A DNA stretch of 12,006 bases from an uncultured Clostridia bacterium (GCA_910585795.1 CAJUFV010000063.1:1-12006), one strand, 5' to 3'. Shown: positions 1 through 7,532, counted from the stretch's first letter. Notes: generated by a model from the sequence alone, not told the origin. Program-made: numbers and translations.

Positions 1-43
1 AGAGAAAAATTAAACTAATAAAGCATTAAAAAAATGTATGTTT

Positions 44-50
44 AAGGAGG
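44..50 (+). promoter_or_regulatory. Ribosome binding site of the solute-binding lipoprotein gene
   Basis: AAGGAGG lies nine bases before the ATG at 60, a near-perfect anti-Shine-Dalgarno match that fixes the start. The 43 bases before it show no convincing promoter, so the gene may be the last member of an operon that enters from the left. Confidence 0.85.
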
Positions 51-59
51 AAAACAAAT

Positions 60-1577
60 ATGACACAAACTTGGAAAAAAATTGCCGGTATTTCAATAGC
101 GGCAGTGATGCTTACCGGCGCGCTTGCAGGCTGCGGCGGTGGCGCGACATCATCAATAGACCATGAAAACCCAGTACTGAAGGTTCAGACAAAATCTTTT
201 AAACCGGATTCAGCAGCTAATGACAGTCCTGTTGTTCAGGCGCTTAATGATTATCTTGGCGCAAAGCTTGAATTTACATGGGTTCCTAATACAAGCTATG
301 ATGAAAAGGTTACAACAGCTATGGCTGCCGGTGAATATCCGCATATAATGCTGGTAGGTGCAAGGAGCTCGTCTGTTATTCAGGCTTCAAGAGACGGTGT
401 TTTCTGGGACTTGACAGAGGCGCTGAAGGATTCGGAAAAATATCCTAATCTTGCAAAATCCAATGAAGTGGTTAATCATAATATTTCAATTGATGGTCAT
501 GTTTATGGAATATATCGTTCAAGAGAGCTTGGAAGAGCCGGTGTGACAATCAGAAAGGACTGGCTTGATAAATTAAATCTTGAGATTCCTACTACTATTG
601 AGGAATTTAGTAATGTTCTGAAAGCCTTTACAGAGGATGACCCTGATGGTAATGGTGTAAAGGATACGTATGGTATGATAGTTACAGACTATCTGGAAGG
701 CCCGCTTGAGAACCTTGCGATATGGATGGGCGCTCCGAACAAATGGGGACTTGATGAAAACGGCGAGCTTAAGCCGGCGTTTATGTTTGATGAGTGGAAA
801 GCAACTCTTAAGATGATGAAGGAATGGTATGACGCAGGTTATATAAATGCGGATATGGCAACATATTCATCTGACAAATGGAATGAACAGTTCCTTACAG
901 GTCAGGCTGGTGTTATTATTGACGTTGCGGACAGAGCAAGAAGAGTTGCTCAGAATATAGCAGAGCTTAATCCAAACGCTGTTATAGATGTATTCGGTTA
1001 TGTGAAGAAGGATGCGGCGGCAGAACCGAGAACATTGCCTACAACAGGATATGACGGTTATTTTGTAATTCCGAAGGCTTCTGTTAAGACTGAGGAAGAT
1101 CTTGATTTAGTTCTTAAAGTAATGGATAAGGCTAACGACGCGGATGCTGAAAATCTTATGAACTATGGTATTCTTGATACACATTATACTATAGATGAGG
1201 GCGGTTTCGCTGTTAAGAATGAGGACGAAAATCTTCAGAAAGAATATAATGACCTTAACCAGTTTGCTACAAATATTGTGGGTGAAGGACTCAAGACAAG
1301 ATATACAGTAGAAGTCGCAAAGAAGATTGACCAGGTTTATGAAGAGAATAGACAGTGGGTAGTTGCTAACCCTGTTGAGCCGTATATCTCAGACACATAT
1401 TCAACAAAGGGTCCTCAGCTTGACGCTATCATGGCTGAAGCCAACACAAAATTCATTGTTGGTCAGCTTGATGAGGCAGGATGGGATGCTCAGGTTGAAA
1501 GATGGCTTTCTCAGGGCGGACAGGGTGTTATAGATGACTATAACGAGGCTTACAAGGCTGATGAATCTGTTAAATAA
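60..1577 (+). CDS. Extracellular solute-binding lipoprotein, LplA-like (ABC sugar uptake)
   Basis: The 505-residue protein begins with a lipoprotein signal: basic WKK at residues 5-7, a hydrophobic stretch and the lipobox LAGC, with the lipidated cysteine at residue 25. The mature part should sit on the outer face of the membrane and deliver a carbohydrate to an ABC permease. Length and sequence character fit the LplA/family 1 binding proteins of Firmicutes. Residues 194-205 (DPDGNGVKDTYG) form the calcium-loop-like motif common in these proteins. LplA-type genes are normally accompanied by two CUT1 permease genes (LplB and YtcP types). None follows here because a terminator comes directly after, so partners are expected upstream, outside the window, or elsewhere. 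Oligosaccharides from plant or host glycans are plausible ligands, but the substrate cannot be read from the sequence. Confidence 0.9.
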   Translation: MTQTWKKIAGISIAAVMLTGALAGCGGGATSSIDHENPVLKVQTKSFKPDSAANDSPVVQALNDYLGAKLEFTWVPNTSYDEKVTTAMAAGEYPHIMLVGARSSSVIQASRDGVFWDLTEALKDSEKYPNLAKSNEVVNHNISIDGHVYGIYRSRELGRAGVTIRKDWLDKLNLEIPTTIEEFSNVLKAFTEDDPDGNGVKDTYGMIVTDYLEGPLENLAIWMGAPNKWGLDENGELKPAFMFDEWKATLKMMKEWYDAGYINADMATYSSDKWNEQFLTGQAGVIIDVADRARRVAQNIAELNPNAVIDVFGYVKKDAAAEPRTLPTTGYDGYFVIPKASVKTEEDLDLVLKVMDKANDADAENLMNYGILDTHYTIDEGGFAVKNEDENLQKEYNDLNQFATNIVGEGLKTRYTVEVAKKIDQVYEENRQWVVANPVEPYISDTYSTKGPQLDAIMAEANTKFIVGQLDEAGWDAQVERWLSQGGQGVIDDYNEAYKADESVK

Positions 1578-1602
1578 TTTTAAATAAAATATAGCTTTGT
1601 AA

Positions 1603-1637
1603 AAAAACAGCATAGTATTATGTACTATGCTGTTTTT
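1603..1637. terminator. Bidirectional intrinsic terminator between convergent genes
   Basis: A perfect 15-bp stem (left arm 1603-1617, right arm 1623-1637) closes a 5-base loop. The outer stem is A-rich on one side and T-rich on the other, so it can end transcripts in both directions. It serves the lipoprotein gene (stop at 1577) and the HxlR regulator on the minus strand (stop at 1652). Confidence 0.9.
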
Positions 1638-1651
1638 CTGTATAAAAATAT

Positions 1652-1972
1652 TTATAGCATTTTTGTTTTATATGCTAATCCCCAGTCAACCATTGAGTCG
1701 AGAACGGGTTTCAGACTGTAGCCGGTTTCTGTTAAAGTATATTCTACATGCGGCGGTACCTCGGGAAACACTTTACGTATTATAAGCCCGTCATCCTCCA
1801 TTGAACGCAGGTTTGAGGTTAAAACCTTTTGAGATATGTTTCCTACAGATTTTTTTAATTCGCCGAAACGCATTGTGCCGTTAAGTAAATCACGCAAAAT
1901 AAGTACTTTCCATCTATTGGAGATTAGCATAAGAGTTGTTTCAACAGGACAAGCTGGTAATTCTTTTTTCAT
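1652..1972 (-). CDS. HxlR-family winged-helix transcriptional regulator
   Basis: The 106-residue protein has the HxlR layout: an N-terminal CPVETTL motif with Cys8, then MLISNRWKVLILRDLL, the winged helix-turn-helix (about residues 17-90) with MRFGELKKSVGNISQKVLTS, and a beta wing ending VEYTLTETGYSL. HxlR proteins bind DNA as dimers, and several (YodB, HypR, QsrR) sense electrophiles, quinones or oxidants through an N-terminal cysteine. Cys8 sits in that place, so redox or electrophile sensing is plausible but inferred. The start is supported by AAAGGA (1981-1986 on the complement), eight bases upstream. It is divergent from the MBL-like gene at 2209, which is its most likely target along with itself. 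Confidence 0.9.
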   Translation of the reverse strand: MKKELPACPVETTLMLISNRWKVLILRDLLNGTMRFGELKKSVGNISQKVLTSNLRSMEDDGLIIRKVFPEVPPHVEYTLTETGYSLKPVLDSMVDWGLAYKTKML

Positions 1973-2034
1973 ATCTGTTATCCTTTCTGTATATCTGTGA
2001 TAAAGATAAGCGGAATAAATATTTTTGTATTTTT

Positions 2035-2063
2035 ATTATAAATTTTATAATAGTATTTGTCAA
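2035..2063 (-). promoter_or_regulatory. Consensus sigma-A promoter of the HxlR gene
   Basis: On the minus strand TTGACA (2058-2063) is followed after exactly 17 bases by TATAAT (2035-2040), a perfect consensus promoter. It points to the HxlR start about 60 bases downstream. A promoter this strong in front of a regulator usually implies repression, here probably by its own product. Confidence 0.85.
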
Positions 2064-2077
2064 TATAGTTTCCTGCC

Positions 2078-2111
2078 GGTAACTATACCACAAAAAAGTG
2101 CGTACTTTACA
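2078..2111. promoter_or_regulatory. Putative HxlR operator in the divergent promoter region
   Basis: GGTAACTATACC (2078-2089) and, after a short A-rich spacer, GTGCGTACTTTAC (2098-2110) form an imperfect inverted element; GTAA on the left mirrors TTAC on the right. This layout resembles elements commonly seen beside HxlR genes in Firmicutes. The right half overlaps the -35 box of the MBL-like gene (2106-2111), so a bound regulator would block RNA polymerase. The assignment rests on position and partial symmetry only. Confidence 0.55.
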
Positions 2112-2134
2112 AGAATTTTCCGTGATGATATACT
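2106..2134 (+). promoter_or_regulatory. Sigma-A promoter of the MBL-like gene
   Basis: TTTACA (2106-2111) and TATACT (2129-2134) are separated by 17 bases. The promoter leads to the gene at 2209 with an untranslated leader of about 70 bases. Its -35 box lies within the putative HxlR operator. Confidence 0.75.
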
Positions 2135-2208
2135 GTAGCTACAAGGTAAACAGATGAGCGTACGGCATCGACTACCGGCAGTTATTATATTATGGAGGAC
2201 TTGATATT

Positions 2209-3006
2209 ATGAATAAGAATACATTTACAAAAATCAGTTTGAAAAAAGGTGAAATAAGTATATATGATTTTGGCGCTGTTAGACTGCATGCGTATAAAAC
2301 GAATGATTTTATAGATGATGAGGTTTTTATCGTTGAAAAAAACGGCAGTGCGGTTGTTATTGAATCACCGTGCTTCTTTGATAATAATAATGAATTTGAG
2401 GAATATATTAACAGTTTGAATGTAAAAACAATGGGAATGCTTGTGTCGTATCATGGCGCCGGCGCGAATTGCCTGAAGAATGTGCCTAAATATTCAACGG
2501 AGAATGCTAAGGTGTATTCCGAAAAAGGCGGCGGAAAAGCTCTGATTGATAATTTCGCATCAGTTTTTGGAGATAGCTTTGATAATGAAATTCACGCTAT
2601 AACAAATATTATAAGCGCAGGCAAAAACACAATAGGGGATATTGATTTTGTCATCACACCTACTCAGGAAGCTTTTGATATTGAATTTCCAGAAATAAAC
2701 GCTGTTTATACACATATGCTTGGTCATGACTGTCATTCAATTGTAGCGGGAGAAAATCACGCGGATGCTATTATTGCTCAGCTTAAGGAATATATATCCA
2801 AAGGTTATGATTTAATACTGACATCTCATTACACACCGGAGGATTTAAAAGACGCCAATATAAAAATTGAATATATTGAAAATCTGAAAGCGATTGCTGA
2901 ACAGTGTGGTAATGCCGATGAATTTAAAAGAAAAGTGAAGGAATGTTACAGTCATTATTCCGGAGAGAATTATCTTGATATGACAGCAGGTTTTTTCTTT
3001 AAATAA
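2209..3006 (+). CDS. Metallo-beta-lactamase-fold-like protein with degenerate zinc motif
   Basis: This is a 265-residue cytoplasmic protein without signal peptide or membrane segment. The order of elements resembles the MBL fold: a strand ending in VIESP (residues 50-54), a YHGAGAN segment at 81-87 where the family has HxHxDH, THMLGHDCH at 168-176 near the later ligand region, and LILTSHY at 202-208 where a final histidine is expected. The canonical HxHxDH is not intact, since only His82 remains, so the protein may bind metal differently or have lost hydrolase activity. GGAGG (2194-2198) precedes the ATG by ten bases. Divergent pairing with an HxlR regulator suggests induction by a reactive small molecule. 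No substrate can be named and the fold assignment is moderate. Confidence 0.6.
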   Translation: MNKNTFTKISLKKGEISIYDFGAVRLHAYKTNDFIDDEVFIVEKNGSAVVIESPCFFDNNNEFEEYINSLNVKTMGMLVSYHGAGANCLKNVPKYSTENAKVYSEKGGGKALIDNFASVFGDSFDNEIHAITNIISAGKNTIGDIDFVITPTQEAFDIEFPEINAVYTHMLGHDCHSIVAGENHADAIIAQLKEYISKGYDLILTSHYTPEDLKDANIKIEYIENLKAIAEQCGNADEFKRKVKECYSHYSGENYLDMTAGFFFK

Positions 3007-3028
3007 GCCTGTCAGAATATTCAATAAA

Positions 3029-3060
3029 CAACAGGAGCGTATATAATACCGCTCCTGTTG
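3029..3060. terminator. Hairpin terminator between MBL-like gene and histidine kinase gene
   Basis: CAACAGGAGCG (3029-3039) pairs perfectly with CGCTCCTGTTG (3050-3060) around a 10-base AT-rich loop. The T-tract is weak on the plus side (TGATATTTT) and slightly better on the minus side (TTTATT). The hairpin lies between the convergent stops at 3006 and 3115 and probably serves both. Confidence 0.7.
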
Positions 3061-3114
3061 TGATATTTTGAATAAATATTTGATGATAAATTAAGAATAT
3101 GTCTGTTAAATATT

Positions 3115-4458
3115 TTATATTGATTTAGGCAGTTCGATTTTTACAGTGAAGCCGTTGTCATTATAAGCAGTCATTTTACCGCCGTGTACATGGATAATTC
3201 TGTATGCCATAGGCAGCCCCAGACCATGTGAGGATTTTGGAATTTTATCAATGTTTTTAATTACATTATCGCAAACACCACCGCCGTTATCTGAAATGAT
3301 AAGAAATACACTGCCTTGTTCGGTATGTTCTGTAATGCGTATCAGACAGCGGTCTGTATTATGAACGATGCTGTTATTTACAATATTAAAAATTGCGCGT
3401 TCTATAAGACTTTCGTCTGCGGATACGGCTGCCTGTTCATCCTTAATGTCGAGTTCGATTCTGGTATTATCGGCCAAAGAACTGTTTATAATATCAGTTA
3501 TAATTTTTCTTAACAGAGGGCACAGGCGAATATTATTTCTTTTTGACGGCTGCATATCATATTCTAGTGAGGAAATCAGATTTAAGTCCTCGATAAGCTT
3601 TTTTATTTTTATACTTTGTAATGTTATCGTTTTGACCTTTTGTTTGTCTGATTGGGACAGCTCGTTTTTTTCGGTAAGTGCTTCAGAATTGCCTATGATT
3701 ATTGAAAGCGGTGTGCGTATATCATGTGAAACACCTGAAATCCAGTTTAAACGCGCGCTGTCACGTTGAGCAAGCGCAAGATTTTTTCTTTCAATAGCCG
3801 AGGAAGTGCTGTTTATACTACGTGATATTTCCCTAAACAGTCCTTTTTCTTTCAGATGTATGCTTTTTTCCTGTTTCAAATCATTTATACCATTTATAAG
3901 AACACGCATTCGCCTGTATAAATTAATTCCGAATATAAAGGCTAGAATTGATGCAAGGCATATATTCACTATAAGTATGACAATAATTCTTTGCGGAAGC
4001 GTGTCAAACCATTCCATAGAATATGCCATATCATATTTACCAACGGCATTTTTAGGTATGCCGAGTACCAGCAGACCATAATCAGTAGTACGCACATATA
4101 CCGGATAATCATTTAAAAACCAGCGTGTCATTTTTGCCACATCATTTATGGAGTAATGCTCTGGGATATCGTCAGGTTTATTCTGCGCCCAGATTATATC
4201 GCCGCTTTCATTAATTAGAATACACCAGCAATCGGATTTTATCAGCCTGCTGTCAGTGAGATGGAATCCATTGTCTGTTTTTACTAGAGCTTTGCTTATA
4301 GAATCAATCATTTTCTGAGGAGATGAGCCATGCATATGAGTTGTAGTATCACTTCCGATAAAGGCAAATCCAAGAAAGTTTATCACAAGTAAAATGGTAG
4401 CGATAAACGCTGCTGAAAAGGTAAAGAGTATAAAAATTTTGAGTGCTGTTTTATTCAT
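3115..4458 (-). CDS. Membrane sensor histidine kinase
   Basis: The 447-residue kinase starts at the ATG at 4458. A TTG two codons earlier is in frame, but GGTG at 4466-4469 is spaced correctly only for the ATG. Membrane segments at about residues 6-34 and 157-180 flank an extracytoplasmic domain of roughly 120 residues. HAMP-like and coiled-coil sequence follows, then the H-box SHDIRTPL with phosphoacceptor His245. The ATP-binding domain shows an N-box (FNIVNNSIVHN, about 357-367), G1 box DNGGG (390-394) and G2 box SSHGLGL (409-415). All catalytic boxes are intact. It overlaps the upstream response regulator gene by eight bases, which implies translational coupling. Next to a LanFEG-type transporter it probably senses an envelope-active peptide or antibiotic. 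Its large outer domain differs from BceS-type kinases, which almost lack one. Confidence 0.92.
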   Translation of the reverse strand: MNKTALKIFILFTFSAAFIATILLVINFLGFAFIGSDTTTHMHGSSPQKMIDSISKALVKTDNGFHLTDSRLIKSDCWCILINESGDIIWAQNKPDDIPEHYSINDVAKMTRWFLNDYPVYVRTTDYGLLVLGIPKNAVGKYDMAYSMEWFDTLPQRIIVILIVNICLASILAFIFGINLYRRMRVLINGINDLKQEKSIHLKEKGLFREISRSINSTSSAIERKNLALAQRDSARLNWISGVSHDIRTPLSIIIGNSEALTEKNELSQSDKQKVKTITLQSIKIKKLIEDLNLISSLEYDMQPSKRNNIRLCPLLRKIITDIINSSLADNTRIELDIKDEQAAVSADESLIERAIFNIVNNSIVHNTDRCLIRITEHTEQGSVFLIISDNGGGVCDNVIKNIDKIPKSSHGLGLPMAYRIIHVHGGKMTAYNDNGFTVKIELPKSI

Positions 4459-5155
4459 TATCAATCACCAGTTTATATCCTAATCCCTTCACTGTTATCA
4501 GATGTTTGGGGTTTGACGGTTCAGATTCGAGTTTTTTTCGCAGTCTCCTTATATGTACCATCAGCGTGTTTTCACAGCCGTAGTAATCTTCGCCCCACGC
4601 AGACATACATAGAGCGTCGTTTGTCACGATGCGGTTTTTATTTTCCCAGAGCTTTTTCAGCAAAATAAATTCCTTTGCTGTCAGCGGTGTTTCAACGTTA
4701 TTGTCTGTGACGGACGCTGTTTCAAAGTCGATGGTTTTTCCTGAAAGAGAAAATTTTTCCGTGGGATGACTTATGCCGTAAACTCTTTTTAGTACAGCCG
4801 TTACACGTAAAATAAGCTCTTTTGGCAAAAATGGCTTTACTATATAATCATCCGCGCCCAGTTCCAGCCCTGTAATTTTATCGCGCGCTTCTCCTCGCGC
4901 GGTAAGAAAAATAATCGGCGACGGCGAAATTGCTCTAAGTTGTTCCGCCAGTAAAAATCCGCTGCCGTCAGGCAGGTTTACGTCAAGAAGAAAAAGTGAG
5001 ATAGATTGTTCATTTGCTGTTTTAATAGCTTCAGCGCGGTTCTTTGCGGTATAAATATTATAAAAACCGTCTTGATAGAGAATATTCGATAGTATTGACA
5101 GCAGTTCTGTTTCGTCATCTGTTATTAAAATTTTTTTGTTTTTAATTTCCTGCAT
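4451..5155 (-). CDS. OmpR/PhoB-family response regulator
   Basis: The 234-residue protein starts at the ATG at 5155 behind AGGTGA (5161-5166, complement); a GTG three codons upstream lacks a usable ribosome binding site. The receiver domain holds the acidic pair DD at residues 13-14, phosphoacceptor Asp58 in FLLDVNLPDG, Thr85 in FLTAR and Lys107 in DDYIVKPF. The C-terminal winged helix (about 135-232) includes LTAKEFILLKKLWENK and the recognition-helix region with MVHIRRLRKKLE. All conserved residues are intact. It is first in the operon with the kinase gene and divergent from the ABC transporter, whose promoter carries tandem 11-bp repeats of the kind this subfamily binds. Confidence 0.95.
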   Translation of the reverse strand: MQEIKNKKILITDDETELLSILSNILYQDGFYNIYTAKNRAEAIKTANEQSISLFLLDVNLPDGSGFLLAEQLRAISPSPIIFLTARGEARDKITGLELGADDYIVKPFLPKELILRVTAVLKRVYGISHPTEKFSLSGKTIDFETASVTDNNVETPLTAKEFILLKKLWENKNRIVTNDALCMSAWGEDYYGCENTLMVHIRRLRKKLESEPSNPKHLITVKGLGYKLVIDNE

Positions 5156-5172
5156 AAATATCACCTATATAT

Positions 5173-5201
5173 ATTGTAGCATACGGAAAGTAATTTTAAA
5201 A
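5173..5201 (-). promoter_or_regulatory. Possible promoter of the response regulator-kinase operon
   Basis: A minus-strand -10 box TACAAT (5173-5178) lies about 18 bases before the start codon. The -35 region around 5196-5201 is poor (TTTTAA), so activation by a regulator or low basal transcription would be expected. The direct repeats at 5217-5249 are about 20 bases further upstream on this strand. Confidence 0.4.
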
Positions 5202-5216
5202 GGAATTTACTCAAAA

Positions 5217-5249
5217 TTTAAGGTTTATTTAAGGTTTAGTTAAGTTTAA
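5217..5249 (+). promoter_or_regulatory. Three tandem 11-bp direct repeats, likely response-regulator operator
   Basis: TTTAAGGTTTA occurs twice head to tail (5217-5227 and 5228-5238), followed by a degenerate third copy GTTAAGTTTAA (5239-5249). The 11-bp period places each copy on one face of the helix, as in PhoP/SpaR-type operators where OmpR-family dimers bind direct repeats. The array ends at the -35 box of the transporter promoter, the usual position for a transcription activator. Confidence 0.8.
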
Positions 5250-5277
5250 TGACAGACAGGTATTGTATACTTATATT
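5249..5277 (+). promoter_or_regulatory. Promoter of the ABC transporter operon
   Basis: ATGACA (5249-5254) and TATATT (5272-5277) are spaced by 17 bases. The suboptimal -35 box directly abuts the direct repeats, consistent with a promoter that depends on an activator. Confidence 0.7.
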
Positions 5278-5304
5278 ATCAAAAACAGAAAGGATGTTAA
5301 AAAA

Positions 5305-6036
5305 ATGAAAGAAATCGTAATTACAAACAGACTTACCAAAAGATATAAAGAAAATCTTTCGGTAAATAATCTTGATATGCGTGTAAAGGAGGGGAGAATA
5401 TACGGTTTTTTAGGACCAAACGGCGCCGGTAAATCAACCACTTTAAAGATGCTTTTGGATTTAGTCAGACCGACAGCCGGTGAAATAGATATTTTCGGCA
5501 AGCGTTTAAATTCAAATATGAGAATTGATATACTGCGTAATATTGGTTCTCTGATTGAGTCGCCCTCGTATTACGGACATCTTACAGGAGAGGAAAATCT
5601 TAAAATTCTTCAGATATTGATGGATGTTCCAAAGAAAAATATAGACGAGGTTCTGCGTATTGTGCGTCTTGACCGTCAGCGCGGTAAAAAGGTATCAGCG
5701 TATTCTTTGGGAATGAAACAGCGTTTAGGTCTGGCCGGCGCTCTTTTGTCATTTCCGAAGCTGTTAATTCTTGACGAGCCGACTAACGGTCTTGACCCAG
5801 CAGGTATTCAGGAAATGCGTGAGCTGATATGCTCTCTGCCGCAAAAATATGATATGACAGTAATTGTATCAAGTCATCTGCTGTCTGAAATAGACCAGAT
5901 GGCTGAGGATATTGGTATTATTGCAAATGGAAAAATGATGTATCAGGGACCTTTAGAGCTTCTTCATGAAACAGACAGGTCAAAAACTCTTGAGGAAATC
6001 TTTTTGGACTTGACCGGAAAGGAGTCGAGCTTATGA
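5305..6036 (+). CDS. ABC transporter ATPase, LanF/BcrA-type (antimicrobial peptide resistance)
   Basis: The 243-residue ATPase starts at the ATG at 5305 with AAAGGA (5289-5294) upstream; an in-frame TTG at 5263 lies inside the promoter and is rejected. It has Walker A GPNGAGKST (residues 37-45), signature YSLGMKQR (133-140), Walker B LLILDEP (153-159), D-loop GLDP and H-loop His191. Where most ABC proteins have a Q-loop glutamine, this one has Glu85 in LIESPSYY. That E-loop is a recognised trait of LanF-type lantibiotic-immunity ATPases. It should energise the two following permeases to remove a membrane-active peptide. The stop overlaps the next start as ATGA, so translation is coupled. Similar sets include LanFEG, BcrAB and the Cpr transporter of Clostridioides difficile. 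Confidence 0.93.
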   Translation: MKEIVITNRLTKRYKENLSVNNLDMRVKEGRIYGFLGPNGAGKSTTLKMLLDLVRPTAGEIDIFGKRLNSNMRIDILRNIGSLIESPSYYGHLTGEENLKILQILMDVPKKNIDEVLRIVRLDRQRGKKVSAYSLGMKQRLGLAGALLSFPKLLILDEPTNGLDPAGIQEMRELICSLPQKYDMTVIVSSHLLSEIDQMAEDIGIIANGKMMYQGPLELLHETDRSKTLEEIFLDLTGKESSL

Positions 6037-6797
6037 TAAGACTGATTAAGTGCGAGTATAGAAAAACGCGGGGGCGATGGATATTTGTTATGGCTCTTGC
6101 TATAACGGCTGTACAGATTATGTGGGTCTTATATGGAGATTATGAAAATGATTTTATAATCCAAAACGGCTGGATGAGCTTTTTGTATCAGCTTCCGCTT
6201 GTAAACGCAATCTTTTTACCGCTTTTGTCAATTATAGTGTCATCACGGCTTGGTGATATTGAGCATAAGGGAGTGATGCTGAAACAGCTGGCGGTAATCA
6301 CTTCAAAGGGAAAAATATATGACGTAAAGCTTATTTACGGATTGGCAATAGTATTATTTTGTAATATTTTAAGCTGGAGCGCGTCTGTAATATGCGGATA
6401 CGCGGTGGGATTTAATGGGGATGTGCCTATAAAGCTGTATCTTATTTATCTGCTTTTTACTATGGCACCTACAATGGCTGTATATATTTTTCAGCATACG
6501 CTGTCGCTGCTGTTTAAAAATCAGGCGGTTACATTTTTCGCCGGCATTATAGGCGCATTCTTAGGATTATTTTCAATGTTTCTGCCGCAGCTGCCGCTTT
6601 TGAGAAGGATGCTTATATGGGGCTATTACGGTGTATTACAGTTTGTGGGGATGTTTGGCTGGACGAAGGAAACACGTTATGCGTCCGCGTATTTTGAGGT
6701 TATGGGATTTGACTGGATGTTCTTTTGTATTTTAATAGTAATATGCGTTTTGATATACATAACCGGAAAATTATTATTTTGCAGAAAAGAGGTATAA
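6033..6797 (+). CDS. ABC-2-type permease, LanE/LanG class, first subunit
   Basis: The 254-residue protein has about six membrane segments (near residues 16-34, 52-71, 98-122, 134-156, 165-189 and 228-248) and a short basic N-terminus (RLIKCEYRKTRGR). Between the second and third segments lies the acidic-histidine motif DIEHKGVMLKQL (75-86), typical of lantibiotic-immunity and bacitracin-type permeases. AAAGGAG (6018-6024) gives the ribosome binding site, eight bases before the start. The gene overlaps the ATPase gene by four bases and is followed four bases later by a second permease. The two probably form a heterodimer in the membrane. Whether it corresponds to LanE or LanG cannot be decided by eye. 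Confidence 0.88.
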   Translation: MIRLIKCEYRKTRGRWIFVMALAITAVQIMWVLYGDYENDFIIQNGWMSFLYQLPLVNAIFLPLLSIIVSSRLGDIEHKGVMLKQLAVITSKGKIYDVKLIYGLAIVLFCNILSWSASVICGYAVGFNGDVPIKLYLIYLLFTMAPTMAVYIFQHTLSLLFKNQAVTFFAGIIGAFLGLFSMFLPQLPLLRRMLIWGYYGVLQFVGMFGWTKETRYASAYFEVMGFDWMFFCILIVICVLIYITGKLLFCRKEV

Positions 6798-6801
6798 AAT
6801 T

Positions 6802-7530
6802 ATGTTACGTAAATTATTAAAGGCAGAAAGGATAAAATTAAAGCGTTCGCCGGTATGGCTGGCATTCTTGGTAATGCCGGTTATACCCGCGCTTCTGGGA
6901 ACGCTTAATTATCTGAATAATCTGGAGCTGCTGCAAAGCGAGTGGTACAGTATGTGGACGCAGCACACTCTGTTTACCTGTTATTTTTTTCTGCCGATTA
7001 TGATTGGTGTGTACTGCGCGTATATAATGAGACTTGAACATAATAATCACAATTGGAATAAAGTACTGACGATGCCCGTAAGACGCGCGGAGGTGTTTAT
7101 CTCAAAGCTGTTTACAGTGTCGTTTATGATACTTATAAGTGAAATATGGATAGGTGTTTTATTTGTGATATCAGGTAAAATTGTCGGTATGGCTGCGGAG
7201 CCGCCGTATGCGGATATTATTATATGGTGCTTATTCGGTACTATAGGCGGTATGGTGATGGCGGCAATTCAGCTATTTATTTCAATATATGTTAAGAGCT
7301 TTGCTATGCCTGTCGGTATTGCGTTTGCAGGAGGGCTTTCCGGACTACTTTTTCTTGCGAAAGATTTGGGACATATATGGCCTTATTCGCTGATGGCATA
7401 TGGTATGAATTCAAATGCTCCGCAGGAGCTGATGGAAAGCGGATACGGTACCTTTGCAATGATATGCTTAGTGTATATTATTGCTGTTGCCGCTATGGGA
7501 AGTGTGGTTATGAATAGAAAAGATATATAA
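6802..7530 (+). CDS. ABC-2-type permease, LanE/LanG class, second subunit
   Basis: The 242-residue protein has the same plan as the preceding permease: a basic start LLKAERIKLKRS, about six membrane segments (near 18-36, 55-75, 101-125, 138-163, 170-188 and 217-237) and the motif LEHNNHNWNKVLTMPVRR at 78-95, a clearer form of the E(H)xxxxWK signature of this class. AAGAGG (6787-6792) precedes the ATG by nine bases. It is the last gene of the operon and a terminator follows within three bases of the stop. A three-gene set with two different permeases is the LanFEG layout. No lantibiotic structural or modification gene is near, so the role is more likely resistance to foreign compounds than self-immunity. 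Confidence 0.88.
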   Translation: MLRKLLKAERIKLKRSPVWLAFLVMPVIPALLGTLNYLNNLELLQSEWYSMWTQHTLFTCYFFLPIMIGVYCAYIMRLEHNNHNWNKVLTMPVRRAEVFISKLFTVSFMILISEIWIGVLFVISGKIVGMAAEPPYADIIIWCLFGTIGGMVMAAIQLFISIYVKSFAMPVGIAFAGGLSGLLFLAKDLGHIWPYSLMAYGMNSNAPQELMESGYGTFAMICLVYIIAVAAMGSVVMNRKDI

Positions 7531-7532
7531 GG

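Noticed and set aside
1401..1613. Open frame on the minus strand across the end of the lipoprotein gene
   Set aside because: It lies antisense to a well-supported gene, runs into the terminator, lacks a ribosome binding site and resembles no family.
3316..4081. Three plus-strand open frames inside the histidine kinase gene
   Set aside because: They are antisense to an intact kinase with all catalytic boxes, and their translations look like low-complexity antisense sequence.
5266..5271. TATACT as the -10 box of the transporter promoter
   Set aside because: It is only 11 bases from the -35 box; TATATT at 5272-5277 gives the proper 17-base spacing.
3115..7530. A complete lantibiotic biosynthesis cluster
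   Set aside because: No precursor peptide, LanB, LanC, LanM or LanT-type gene is present within the window.
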